Source of the DNA: Natrialba taiwanensis DSM 12281
Lineage (GTDB): Archaea; Halobacteriota; Halobacteria; Halobacteriales; Natrialbaceae
Direction of reading: 5' to 3'
NCBI RefSeq assembly: GCF_000337595.1
Contig: NZ_AOIL01000069.1
Location: 72,083 to 121,467, forward strand
DNA: 49,385 nt
Both the position numbers and the translations under genes were made by a program. The notes beneath the pieces are model-generated. The model searched no databases. It saw only the letters and a program-made list of their open reading frames with translations, and was not told the origin of the DNA. This document shows positions 8,456-16,990 of this stretch, piece after piece. How positions within the stretch are numbered: the first letter of the stretch is position 1; each line of letters opens with the position of its first letter.

Positions 8456-11400
8456 ATGGGCGATGCGGGCGCGTTCGACGATTTGCTTGCAGACGCCGAC
8501 GCGGATGTCGACGATCTCGACCTCGGGAGTCCGGCACCGTCGGAGCCATCTGCAACGGCAGATACGGGCGTAAATACGGGTGCAGACCCAGAGTCAGCCA
8601 ACGGGAGCACAGAAACCGACGCCTCCGACACCTCCGGCACCTCGACTACGGCGACCGAGACGGAACAGGCCTCTGCGACGGCTGCCCCCGACGAAAGCGA
8701 CGATGTCGACGACGCGGAGGCCGTCTTCGCAGAACTCAAAGACGAGGTCGACACCGTCGGCTTCGACGAACTCCAGGCGGAACTCGCTGAACTCGAGTTC
8801 GACGAGTTCGACCAGGAGGACGAGGTCAGCATGGACGAGCTTCTCGGCGATGCGGCCGACGCAGACGAGCCGTTCCTCGCCGGTGACTCCCTGGGCACGG
8901 ACGAAGTCGAGTCCGTGTCCGATGCTGAACTCGATGAGTTGGTGATCGCTGACGACGCGTCGGTATCTGCGGACGATGACAGTGGTGAGACGCTGGCATC
9001 CAATGCTACTGTCGGTGAGGAGTCTGCTGGTGCAGACGAGACAGCCGATGCGCAGGAACTCGAGACTGGTGCTGGTGGGGTCGCCGAGTCCGCATCTGCA
9101 TCTGGATCCGCATCCACATCCGAGTCTGCGGCCGAATGTGATGCCGAATCCGACTCCGAGACCGACGCTGCGGACGGACTGGTCGAATCGGTTGAGTCGG
9201 CCGAATCAACCGAGTCAACCGAGTCAACCGAATCTCTCGAGGAGGCGGCCGAATCGGTTGCTGACGATACGTTCGAGTTCGATTCAGAAACGTCTGTAGA
9301 GACGTCTGGTGCGGACGACACCGCACCCGAAACAGCGTCCGCGTTCGAGTTCGAGTCGGATGCCGAGTCTCCAGCGGCCACAACACAGGAGTCAGCGACG
9401 GCATCGGAGACGGCGGCTAAGACTGACACCGATCCGCTCAATGTTTCGGCGATTGATGAGGGTGAGACTACGGCGTGGTTCGACGAGACGGACGAGGCGG
9501 ACGAGACAGCCGAGACGGACGAAACGAACGAGACAATCGGGTCAGATGAGACGGCATCACCCGCCACTGACGACACCAGTGTCGCCGCTGACACTGCGTC
9601 CGCGGTCGATGCCGAATCAGCAGAGAGTACCCAGCAATCGGATGCTGATATCGAGCTGAACGCTGAGGGCGATACTGGAGAGTTCAGTGAAGCCGCTCGT
9701 GGCGACGAATTCGAATCCGACTCGACGCTGTCGACGCCGGCAGATGACTCGACTGATGAGGCTGTGGCAAGCGAGGAGGGCGAGGAGATCGAGTCGGAAG
9801 CTGAGCCAGCGGTGACCGAGACAGCTGATACAGACGGTACAGCCGACACAGTCGAGACAGCTGACACAACCGATACAGCCGACACAACCGAGACAACCGC
9901 TACAACTGGTTTCGACGCCGAAGACAGCGATGCCACGGCCTTGGACGAGTCGGAACCTGTCACCGAGGCGTCCGGGTTCGATTCGCCGTCGGGATCGACA
10001 GCCCCCGAGTTCGAACCCACGGACGCCGACTTCGACACCACCGATGTCGAGAGCAGCAGTGATGAGGAGGCCGATGGAGACAGCGCGTTCAGCGAAGTCG
10101 AGACCGCTTTCGATCCGGCAGTCACCGACGATGACATCGCGTTCGACGACATCGATCGAGCGGACGCCGCCGATGCCGAGGCGTTCACGAACGGCCTCAA
10201 TGCAGAAGTCGACGATTCGTCGACGGCGGAAACAGAAACGCCAGCCGAATCAGATCCCGGGAGTGACTCCGCAACGGACGACCTGGACGGATTCGGTGGC
10301 TTCGACGACGACGCGTTCGCGGATCTCGACGAAGAACTCGAGAACGAGCCACAGCCGTTCGAATCCGACTTCGATTCAGCCGCCGATGTCGGGACCGATT
10401 CCGGGTTCGAGACGATACCCGAATCGAGCGCAGACAGTTCGGACGGTGGCGCTGCATCCAGCGGAGAATCCTCCGCGACGGATCCGCCACGCATCGACGA
10501 ACCGGCCCTCGAGATCCCCGACATCACCGTCCCCGAAACGGTCGAACGGCCGGACACGGACCAGGAGACTGACGAAATCCAGTCCGTCCGGGTCGATGTC
10601 GAGCAGATCGACGAACTGCTCACGCTCGTCGAGGGGCTGGTGACGAGTCGCGTCAGGCTCCGCCACGAGGTCGAATCCGGCCAGTTCGGCCAGTCCGTCG
10701 CCGACGCCGGTGCGATCACCGACGAACTCGACGACCTCGAGGACCTGACGACGGACCTTCAGGAGACGGTAATGGACGTTCGACTCGTTCCGCTACGGAC
10801 GGTCGCGAACCGACTGCCGCGCGTCGTGCGCGACATCGCCCGCGACCAGGGCAAGACCGTCGCCTTCGAGATGAGCGGCGAGGACGTTGAACTCGACCGG
10901 AGCATTCTCGACCGGCTTCGAGATCCGTTGATCCACCTCGTCCGAAACGCGGTGGATCACGGGATCGAATCCCCCGAAGAGCGGGACGCCGCCGACAAAC
11001 CGGAAGAGGGGACTGTCGAGGTTTCGGCGTCTCGCTCGCGGGATCGAGTCGTAATCACGGTGTCGGACGACGGCAGTGGTCTCGACCCCGAGCGGCTTCG
11101 CTCTGAAGCGGTCGAAGAAGGCGTTCTCTCTGCGGATGACGCCGCTGCACTGGACGACGAGTCGGTTGCAGATCTCGTCTTCCACCCTGGCTTCTCGACG
11201 ACCGAAGAGGTCACGGATGTCAGTGGCCGCGGCGTCGGCATGGACGTCGTCAAGCGGACGATCGAGGACCTCGATGGGTCAGTTTCGATCGAGACCGAAC
11301 CGGAGGAGGGAACGACCGTAACGATGTCGGTTCCTGTGTCTATCGCGATCGACGACGTGCTATTCGTCGAAAGCGGCGGCGAAGAGTTCGGTATTCCGAC

Positions 11401-11998
11401 GAAGGCGGTTTCGGATATCGTTCCGTTCGAGCTGATCGAGGACGTCGATGGTGAGGCGGTCTTGCTGGATAGTGCTGGAAGTAGCGAGGCGGACCGTGGT
11501 GTCGGCGTCGGGGCCGGAGCTGAGGCTGTAGAGACCGACGGAGATGATGTTGGTAACGATGATGATAATGCGACAGCCACCGACGATGACGATACCGACG
11601 AGAGTACGCAGGAACGGGGAACGCCGGTAGTTCGACTCGACAAAGAACTCGGTGTAACCGACGAGCCGGCAGCCGGCTCGGAGACGGATACCAGTGCCAG
11701 CACCGAGACGAGTTCAGGTAGAGCGCCTGACACAGCCACGACCGAAGCACGGTTTGGGCTGGCTGCGACGGGCAGCCGAGACGACAGGCCGGGGCCGCGA
11801 AGTCCGGCACGCGGGATGGTCGTTCGGATCCGCGAAGATGTGCGACCGATCGCGCTTCGCTGTGACGCCGTTTACGGCCAGCAAGAAGTAGTTGTCAAGC
11901 CTTTCGAAGGGTTCATGGCAAATCTGCCGGGACTCAGCGGGGCAACGGTTCGCGGTCGCGGGAAGATTGTCAATATTCTAGATGTGACGACACTATGA
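8456..11998 (+). CDS. cheA: Chemotaxis histidine kinase CheA, linker and P3-P4-P5 part
   Basis: This frame is open from 8270; the ATG at 8456 is only its first ATG, and the natural protein probably begins at 7546. An acidic D/E/S/T/A linker of about 700 residues runs to about 10570. It is followed by P3 dimerisation (VRVDVEQIDELLTLVEGLV), the P4 kinase with N box (HLVRNAVDHGIE), G1 (SDDGSGL), F box (FHPGFST) and G2 (GRGVGMDVV), and a P5 CheW-like domain. P5 carries its own acidic insert at about 11470-11800 before MVVRIREDVRPI. CheA autophosphorylates and passes phosphate to CheY and CheB. The stop overlaps the start of a 29-codon ORF (ATGA). Confidence 0.9.
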   Translation: MGDAGAFDDLLADADADVDDLDLGSPAPSEPSATADTGVNTGADPESANGSTETDASDTSGTSTTATETEQASATAAPDESDDVDDAEAVFAELKDEVDTVGFDELQAELAELEFDEFDQEDEVSMDELLGDAADADEPFLAGDSLGTDEVESVSDAELDELVIADDASVSADDDSGETLASNATVGEESAGADETADAQELETGAGGVAESASASGSASTSESAAECDAESDSETDAADGLVESVESAESTESTESTESLEEAAESVADDTFEFDSETSVETSGADDTAPETASAFEFESDAESPAATTQESATASETAAKTDTDPLNVSAIDEGETTAWFDETDEADETAETDETNETIGSDETASPATDDTSVAADTASAVDAESAESTQQSDADIELNAEGDTGEFSEAARGDEFESDSTLSTPADDSTDEAVASEEGEEIESEAEPAVTETADTDGTADTVETADTTDTADTTETTATTGFDAEDSDATALDESEPVTEASGFDSPSGSTAPEFEPTDADFDTTDVESSSDEEADGDSAFSEVETAFDPAVTDDDIAFDDIDRADAADAEAFTNGLNAEVDDSSTAETETPAESDPGSDSATDDLDGFGGFDDDAFADLDEELENEPQPFESDFDSAADVGTDSGFETIPESSADSSDGGAASSGESSATDPPRIDEPALEIPDITVPETVERPDTDQETDEIQSVRVDVEQIDELLTLVEGLVTSRVRLRHEVESGQFGQSVADAGAITDELDDLEDLTTDLQETVMDVRLVPLRTVANRLPRVVRDIARDQGKTVAFEMSGEDVELDRSILDRLRDPLIHLVRNAVDHGIESPEERDAADKPEEGTVEVSASRSRDRVVITVSDDGSGLDPERLRSEAVEEGVLSADDAAALDDESVADLVFHPGFSTTEEVTDVSGRGVGMDVVKRTIEDLDGSVSIETEPEEGTTVTMSVPVSIAIDDVLFVESGGEEFGIPTKAVSDIVPFELIEDVDGEAVLLDSAGSSEADRGVGVGAGAEAVETDGDDVGNDDDNATATDDDDTDESTQERGTPVVRLDKELGVTDEPAAGSETDTSASTETSSGRAPDTATTEARFGLAATGSRDDRPGPRSPARGMVVRIREDVRPIALRCDAVYGQQEVVVKPFEGFMANLPGLSGATVRGRGKIVNILDVTTL

Positions 11999-12084
11999 AC
12001 GGAACGGTATCGAAATCGAGACACGGAGAACCGGTTGCCGTTGCAGACGCAGACACTGACGCATATCGACGGAGGAATTCATGA
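11995..12084 (+). CDS. 29-residue minicistron between cheA and cheC
   Basis: ATG at 11995 shares ATGA with the cheA stop, and its own TGA at 12082 shares ATGA with the cheC start at 12081. The peptide (MNGTVSKSRHGEP... ending DAYRRRNS) has no recognisable domain. It fills the gap between cheA and cheC exactly, so it may couple their translation or be a small protein. It contains GGAGG (12071-12075), a strong Shine-Dalgarno sequence 5 nt before the cheC ATG. It could also be chance. Confidence 0.4.
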   Translation: MNGTVSKSRHGEPVAVADADTDAYRRRNS

Positions 12085-12686
12085 CGCTGATGGTCGACAT
12101 TCGGAAACTGAGTTTCATTAACGAAATGGCAAAGGTCGGGACGAACGGCGTCGCCGACAACATGACCAAACTAACCGGGGAGGACGCCCAGATGGAGGTG
12201 ATGAAGACGAACTTTATCGATGTCGACGACATCGATTCGCAACTCGAACCCGGCAAACGGGTCGGGGTGCGCGTTCGCCTTCTCAACCCGCCACACGGGC
12301 ACATTCTTATCCTGTTCCCGGAGGAGAGCGCGAAGAAGATCACGGCGATCATGCTCAACGATGTCGTCGATGATATGTCCGATGTCTCCGGAAAAATGGC
12401 CAGAAGCGCCGTCGAGGAGATGGGGAACATGATGGCGAGTGGCTTCATCGACGGCTGGGCCGACGTGATGGGGCGGATGATCGATACCGCGGCACCACAG
12501 CTCGTCTACGCCCCTGGCGAAGAAATCGTCACCCGGACAGCCGGGCTTGGAAACGACGATCTCGCCCTGTTCTTCGACTCGGACCTGACGGTGCCGAGCT
12601 ACCAGATCGAGGCCGAGATCTACGCGTTCCCGGACCTAGAAGAGTTCGTCGAACTGGTCAACGGCATCGACGTTCAAACCGCATGA
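12081..12686 (+). CDS. cheC: CheC-family CheY-P phosphatase/adaptation protein
   Basis: A 201-residue CheC. The signature phosphatase helix is SAVEEMGNMMASGFIDGWADV (about residues 113-133), with the E..N pair used by CheC/CheX/FliY proteins to dephosphorylate CheY-P. The N-terminal region (MVDIRKLSFINEMAKVGTNG) is also typical. CheC binds CheD and links CheY-P level to receptor modification. An upstream GGAGG at 12071-12075 supports this start. It overlaps the next gene by 4 nt. Confidence 0.92.
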   Translation: MTLMVDIRKLSFINEMAKVGTNGVADNMTKLTGEDAQMEVMKTNFIDVDDIDSQLEPGKRVGVRVRLLNPPHGHILILFPEESAKKITAIMLNDVVDDMSDVSGKMARSAVEEMGNMMASGFIDGWADVMGRMIDTAAPQLVYAPGEEIVTRTAGLGNDDLALFFDSDLTVPSYQIEAEIYAFPDLEEFVELVNGIDVQTA

Positions 12687-14011
12687 AACTCGACGTCAAC
12701 GCACTCGGGACGTTCTACCGAATGGCTCGAGAGGGGGCCGGCCTGGCAGCGGGGCGGTTGACACACATGACTGACGTCGAGACGCGGGCTGGCGTGACGA
12801 AACTCAACTTCATGCGCGGCCGGGAGATCCGGCGCGACTTCGAGGATTCGACATCGAAAGTCGGCGTTCGGGTCGAACTCACCGGGGCGATCGAGGGCTA
12901 CTCGGTCATCGTCTTCGAGCGCGAGAACGCCCTGCGGATCGTCGAGAGTTTACTCGAGGAGTCAGCTACGGATTCCGATCTGTCGGATGAGGCCGGTGAA
13001 CTCGACGAGTTCAACGAGATGACCCGCAGCGCTGCGACGGAGGTTGGAAACATCATGAACAACGGGTTCATCGACGGCTGGGCCGACGTGCTCGAAACCG
13101 TTATCGATGTCTCGACGCCGGAGTTCGTCGAGGGACGGTCAGCGGATACCTTCTTCGACGAGGTCGAGAAGGCACCTGCGGGCGACGACCTCGCGTTGCT
13201 CTTTCAGAGTCAGATCGAGACGGTCGAGACCCAGGTCGGGTTCAGCCACTATCTGTTTCCCGAGCGCGAGTCGATGGCGGCGTTGCTCGATCGGCTCCGG
13301 ACCAGCGGCGGTATCGAGTACGACAAACTCGACGGCTTCGACCGGATGGCCGAACGCGGTGCCGAAGAAGTTGCCAAGACGGCGACGACGCTGACCGGCA
13401 TCGATACGAGCGTCGAGATTCGCCGGCTCAATTTCGTTTCCTTGGAGACGATTCCCGAGCAGGTGCCCGACGAGCGACTCGTCGGCGTCGCCTTCGAGTT
13501 CGACGGCGTGCCAAGTGGCTACCTCTTATTCCTGTTCGACGAGGAATCCGCGAACGAAATCGTCGACGCCATGGTGCCGACGGGTGCTGGTGACACGGAG
13601 GAGACGGACGGCTTCGGCCAGATGGGCCAGAGCGCAATCCAGGAACTGGGCAACATCATGGCGAGCGGGTTTCTCGACGGCTGGGCGAACGTGCTCGATA
13701 CGACGATCGACCACTCGACGCCCGAGTTCATCCACGATATCGGGGCTGCGGCCGTCGATCCCGTCGTGATCCAACTCGGCGAGGACCAGGAGTTTGCGTT
13801 CGTCTTCGATACCGTTATCGTGGCCGCCGGACGCGAATTCGACTGTGAAGTCTATGCGATTCCGGACGAGTCTGACCTCGAACGGGCGCTAAACGATCTC
13901 GACGTGGATCGGATCGAAGAGGAACCGACGACGGCCGAATTCCAGAACGTTACCGGTACTGGCACTGACGGTGGCGCTGGTACTGGCACGGATACCGATA
14001 CCGACACATGA
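12683..14011 (+). CDS. cheC: Tandem double CheC protein
   Basis: A 442-residue protein made of two CheC modules. Module 1 (about 1-205) has SAATEVGNIMNNGFIDGWADV and module 2 (about 210-410) has SAIQELGNIMASGFLDGWANV; both keep the E..N phosphatase pair. Each module repeats the N-terminal pattern (FYRMAREGAGLAAGRLT; FDRMAERGAEEVAKTAT). The C-terminus is a Gly/Thr/Asp tail (GTGTDGGAGTGTDTDTDT) encoded by hexanucleotide repeats at about 13955-14005. The 4-nt overlaps with cheC before and cheD after indicate coupled expression. It resembles a gene duplication followed by fusion. Confidence 0.9.
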   Translation: MKLDVNALGTFYRMAREGAGLAAGRLTHMTDVETRAGVTKLNFMRGREIRRDFEDSTSKVGVRVELTGAIEGYSVIVFERENALRIVESLLEESATDSDLSDEAGELDEFNEMTRSAATEVGNIMNNGFIDGWADVLETVIDVSTPEFVEGRSADTFFDEVEKAPAGDDLALLFQSQIETVETQVGFSHYLFPERESMAALLDRLRTSGGIEYDKLDGFDRMAERGAEEVAKTATTLTGIDTSVEIRRLNFVSLETIPEQVPDERLVGVAFEFDGVPSGYLLFLFDEESANEIVDAMVPTGAGDTEETDGFGQMGQSAIQELGNIMASGFLDGWANVLDTTIDHSTPEFIHDIGAAAVDPVVIQLGEDQEFAFVFDTVIVAAGREFDCEVYAIPDESDLERALNDLDVDRIEEEPTTAEFQNVTGTGTDGGAGTGTDTDTDT

Positions 14012-14529
14012 AGACCTACGGCACAGAACCGGGCGCGCCGACGTCGGTTCAGGTCGGAATATCCGAACTGACCGTCAGCGACGGCGACGATACACTCAAA
14101 TCCTACGGGCTCGGGTCGTGCGTGGCGATCGCACTGTACGACCCGGAAACGGAGATCGGCGGCCTCGCCCACACCATGTTACCCGACGGCGACGAGGCCG
14201 AAAACAGCGACCGCAAACCCGGAAAGTACGCAGATACCGCTATCCGGGCCCTTTTGCGGCGCATGGTCGAACGCGGCGCAAGCTACACCACCGTCGAGGC
14301 GAAACTCGCCGGCGGCAGCGACATGTTCGAGTTCGATAGCTTCGGTGACGGCGTCGGCAAGCGCAATATCGACGCCGCCAAAGCTGAACTCGAGAAGTTA
14401 GGCGTCCCGCTCGTCGCGTCGGATCTCGGCGGCGACCGCGGCCGAACCGTCGAGTTCACACCTGAAACGGGAACCCTGCTCGTAAAAAGTTCCGACGAGA
14501 ACGGCGATCAGGGTGTGACGGAACTATGA
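14008..14529 (+). CDS. cheD: Chemoreceptor glutamine deamidase CheD
   Basis: A 173-residue CheD. It deamidates glutamines on chemoreceptors and binds CheC. The active-site region is intact: KSYGLGSCVAIALYD with catalytic C38, then GGLAHTMLP with H55, the Cys-His spacing of 17 expected for the family. S32 sits where I recall a threonine in the characterised Thermotoga enzyme. KLAGGSDMFEF and the GKRNI segment are also family marks. It overlaps the double cheC gene and cheR by 4 nt each. Confidence 0.95.
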   Translation: MKTYGTEPGAPTSVQVGISELTVSDGDDTLKSYGLGSCVAIALYDPETEIGGLAHTMLPDGDEAENSDRKPGKYADTAIRALLRRMVERGASYTTVEAKLAGGSDMFEFDSFGDGVGKRNIDAAKAELEKLGVPLVASDLGGDRGRTVEFTPETGTLLVKSSDENGDQGVTEL

Positions 14530-15611
14530 GCGGTGATACCGACGTCGACCCCGATGACATCCGTGGCGATCCCGAGCAATTCGCCGACCTGATCGGCTAC
14601 ATCGAGGACGAACTCGCGTTCGCGACGAGTCACTACAACGACAGCTATCTCGACCGACGGGTCGCTTCGCGGATGCGCCGAACGCGCAGCGATACGTATC
14701 TCGAGTACCTCGAGACGCTGCGCACCGACCCGGACGAGCGGGAGGCGCTGCTCGGGGCGTTGAGCATCAACGTAACCGGCTTTTTCAGGAACCCCGAGGT
14801 CTGGGACGGAATCCGGAAGATCCTTCGCCACTACAGCGCCGTGGGAGATGACGAACCGATCCGAATCTGGAGTGCCGCCTGTGCAGACGGCCGCGAACCG
14901 TACTCGCTATCGTTGCTCGCACACGTCGATCCGGCGATCGATGCTGAGCGGGTCGAGATTCTCGGAACGGACATCAGTGTCCCCGCACTGGAGACGGCCC
15001 GGACGGGCATCTACGAGGAACCACGCACCGTCGATCTGGGTGACCAACTGTCGTTTCTCGACGACTACGGGCCCTCCGATCAGTACATCCAGCAACGCGA
15101 CCGCACCTACCGAGTCGATGAGACGATTCGCCGCTCCGTCTCGTTCGAACGACACGACCTAATCAACGACGCTCCCAAATCCGGATTCGAACTCGTCGTC
15201 TGCCGAAACCTGTTTATCTACATCGACAACGCCTACAAACGGCCGATGTTGGAGACGATCTCCCGATCGCTCATGCCGGGCGGCTATCTGGTGATCGGGA
15301 AAGCAGAGACGATTCCACCGACGCTCAAATCCGCCTTCGAGGTCCGTGATGCCCGCCTTCGGATCTACCAGCGGGGCGATGCTCAACAGACTCGCCAGCA
15401 ACCGACCCAGACACGATCGGCCGGAAACGAGGGTGACACCGATACGGCTGGTGACGCGGCTCTGGCGACGAACACAGATTCCGCAGCCGACAGCAAGGCA
15501 GACACCACCGATGACGCCGACGATGCCGACGATGCCGACGGCGACACCGATTCTGACTCCGAAATGGACACCGAGACCGCTGTCGTCGAGTCAACAGGCA
15601 GCTCAGAGTAA
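14526..15611 (+). CDS. cheR: Chemotaxis protein methyltransferase CheR
   Basis: A 361-residue SAM-dependent methyltransferase that methylates receptor glutamates. The N-terminal helical domain has DRRVASRMRRTRSDTYLEYLE; NVTGFFRNPEVW and the SAM motif IRIWSAACADGREPYSL follow, then LVVCRNLFIYID and GGYLVIGKAETIP. After about residue 283 comes an acidic D/T/A tail with a DADDADDADGDTDSDSE-type repeat, absent from usual CheR proteins of about 270 residues. It is the last gene of the overlapping che series. Confidence 0.94.
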   Translation: MSGDTDVDPDDIRGDPEQFADLIGYIEDELAFATSHYNDSYLDRRVASRMRRTRSDTYLEYLETLRTDPDEREALLGALSINVTGFFRNPEVWDGIRKILRHYSAVGDDEPIRIWSAACADGREPYSLSLLAHVDPAIDAERVEILGTDISVPALETARTGIYEEPRTVDLGDQLSFLDDYGPSDQYIQQRDRTYRVDETIRRSVSFERHDLINDAPKSGFELVVCRNLFIYIDNAYKRPMLETISRSLMPGGYLVIGKAETIPPTLKSAFEVRDARLRIYQRGDAQQTRQQPTQTRSAGNEGDTDTAGDAALATNTDSAADSKADTTDDADDADDADGDTDSDSEMDTETAVVESTGSSE

Positions 15612-15709
15612 GAGGCGAGTAACAGTGCGCGTAAGATCCGTCCTCCACACCTGAGAGTAGTCGAGCGTTACATGATCCTCCACCGAGTACGCCCTCTCGA
15701 GACAGATTC

Positions 15710-16975
15710 ATGACTGGCGCTGCGCTTCAGTCGTTCATCGCTCGATCACAGTCCGTGATCGACTCCTCGCCGCCAGCCGACTGCCCCTCGACACGCGTCT
15801 GGCTCGTCGATCCACTCCTCGAAACGCTCGGCTGGAACGTCCACGCAGACTCGTGTACGACCGATACGACCATCGACGGCACGCCACTCGAGTACGTCCT
15901 CGAAATCGAAGGCGTCCCCGCCCTCCTCGTCGCCGTCGAACCAGCCGCGGCCACACTCGACCAATCCCGTGCCGCCTCCCTCCTCGAAACGATGACCTGG
16001 AGCGGTATCGACCGCGCTCTCTACACGAACGGCCACGAGTTCATCTGGCTTGCCGACGGTACTGGAACCACTGGCACCGGTACCGGCACCGACACCGACA
16101 CTGTCACCGTCGGTGTCGACCATCTCGTCTGTGATCTCACCTCGCTCGCCGACCACGCCACCTCGGTCGATCACTTCACCCGATCGACCATCGCCCAGCA
16201 ACTCGACCCCAGCGCCCGCGCTACAGTAGCCCGGAAACTTGCCCTCGAGCGCCGGACAGTCGTCGACGCCATCGTCGCTGAACTCGTTTCGACAACGCGG
16301 TCGGAAGGCGACAGGGCTGACGAACTCGAGGCGTTGACGGAGCGATTCGTCGAACAACTCATCGTGGTGTTTGCGGACGACGACAGCCATGTAGCGACAG
16401 CCAGCGAGGACTCGGCCGAAATATCGTTTCAGTTTACCGACTCGTCAACGACTGACTCGTCAACAACCGACGGGGAGACACCAGGAACGAGGGCAGGGAC
16501 AGCGACGCCGGATGTGCAAGGCTCGTCGGACACTAATAGTGACACCGATCGCCCGACGGAGACAACGGAGTCGGAGACCGAAGCGATCGATACCGAAACT
16601 GAATCCGGAACCGAGACGGAAACCGAAACGACCGACGGCAACGGCAGCTATGTCGTCCGCTTTTTCAATGACCGCGGTTCGATCGGCGCGATCGGCCATT
16701 CGAGTTCACGCCAGGCGCTCGTTCAGGCGGCGGAGTACCTCTTCGAACGCGGACTGAGTGGTGTCGCCGTGCCGTGGCAGCCGCCGGATGGCGAGCGGAC
16801 GGTCCTGAACGGTAAACCGATCGTCGCCGATGGGTCTCCGATGGAGTCGCCACAGCAACTCTCGAACGGACTGTATCTCGAGACGGCGGGCACTGCTGAC
16901 GAGCACGCTGCTCGCGTCGAGTCCCTTACGGCACGGGCCGGCTTGCGAGCGATGCTGACGGAAGCGTGGGGGTAG
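15710..16975 (+). CDS. Uncharacterised protein with HsdR-N-like (PD-(D/E)XK) fold, catalytically degenerate
   Basis: A 421-residue protein. Residues 28-110 resemble the type I restriction HsdR N-terminal domain: VWLVDPLLETLGWNV, then TPLEYVLEIEGVPALLVAVEP. In active enzymes this region reads D-Y-V-L ... E-x-K; here the first acid is E61 and the second motif is E77-P-A, so the catalytic lysine is missing. A Thr/Gly/Asp repeat interrupts it (about 118-130), an acidic linker spans about 245-308, and a C-terminal domain (YVVRFFNDRGSIGAIGHSS, ALVQAAEYLFERG) completes it. It sits 98 nt after cheR and converges on the pilus operon. Function is unknown; nucleic-acid or scaffold binding is possible. 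Confidence 0.65.
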   Translation: MTGAALQSFIARSQSVIDSSPPADCPSTRVWLVDPLLETLGWNVHADSCTTDTTIDGTPLEYVLEIEGVPALLVAVEPAAATLDQSRAASLLETMTWSGIDRALYTNGHEFIWLADGTGTTGTGTGTDTDTVTVGVDHLVCDLTSLADHATSVDHFTRSTIAQQLDPSARATVARKLALERRTVVDAIVAELVSTTRSEGDRADELEALTERFVEQLIVVFADDDSHVATASEDSAEISFQFTDSSTTDSSTTDGETPGTRAGTATPDVQGSSDTNSDTDRPTETTESETEAIDTETESGTETETETTDGNGSYVVRFFNDRGSIGAIGHSSSRQALVQAAEYLFERGLSGVAVPWQPPDGERTVLNGKPIVADGSPMESPQQLSNGLYLETAGTADEHAARVESLTARAGLRAMLTEAWG

Positions 16976-16990
16976 ATGCAGTATCTCAGA

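Noticed and set aside
9190-9240. CRISPR or direct-repeat array
   Set aside because: The repeats are short in-frame 9-bp coding units without spacers; no CRISPR-like repeat was found anywhere in the window.
7942-10719. 925-residue open frame antisense to cheA
   Set aside because: Ser/Val/Ala-rich mirror of the acidic GAN/TCN codons of the CheA linker; no family likeness, and the cheA strand has clear domains.
15710-16975. Active type I restriction enzyme subunit
   Set aside because: Lacks the E-x-K lysine, the helicase domains and any neighbouring HsdM/HsdS.
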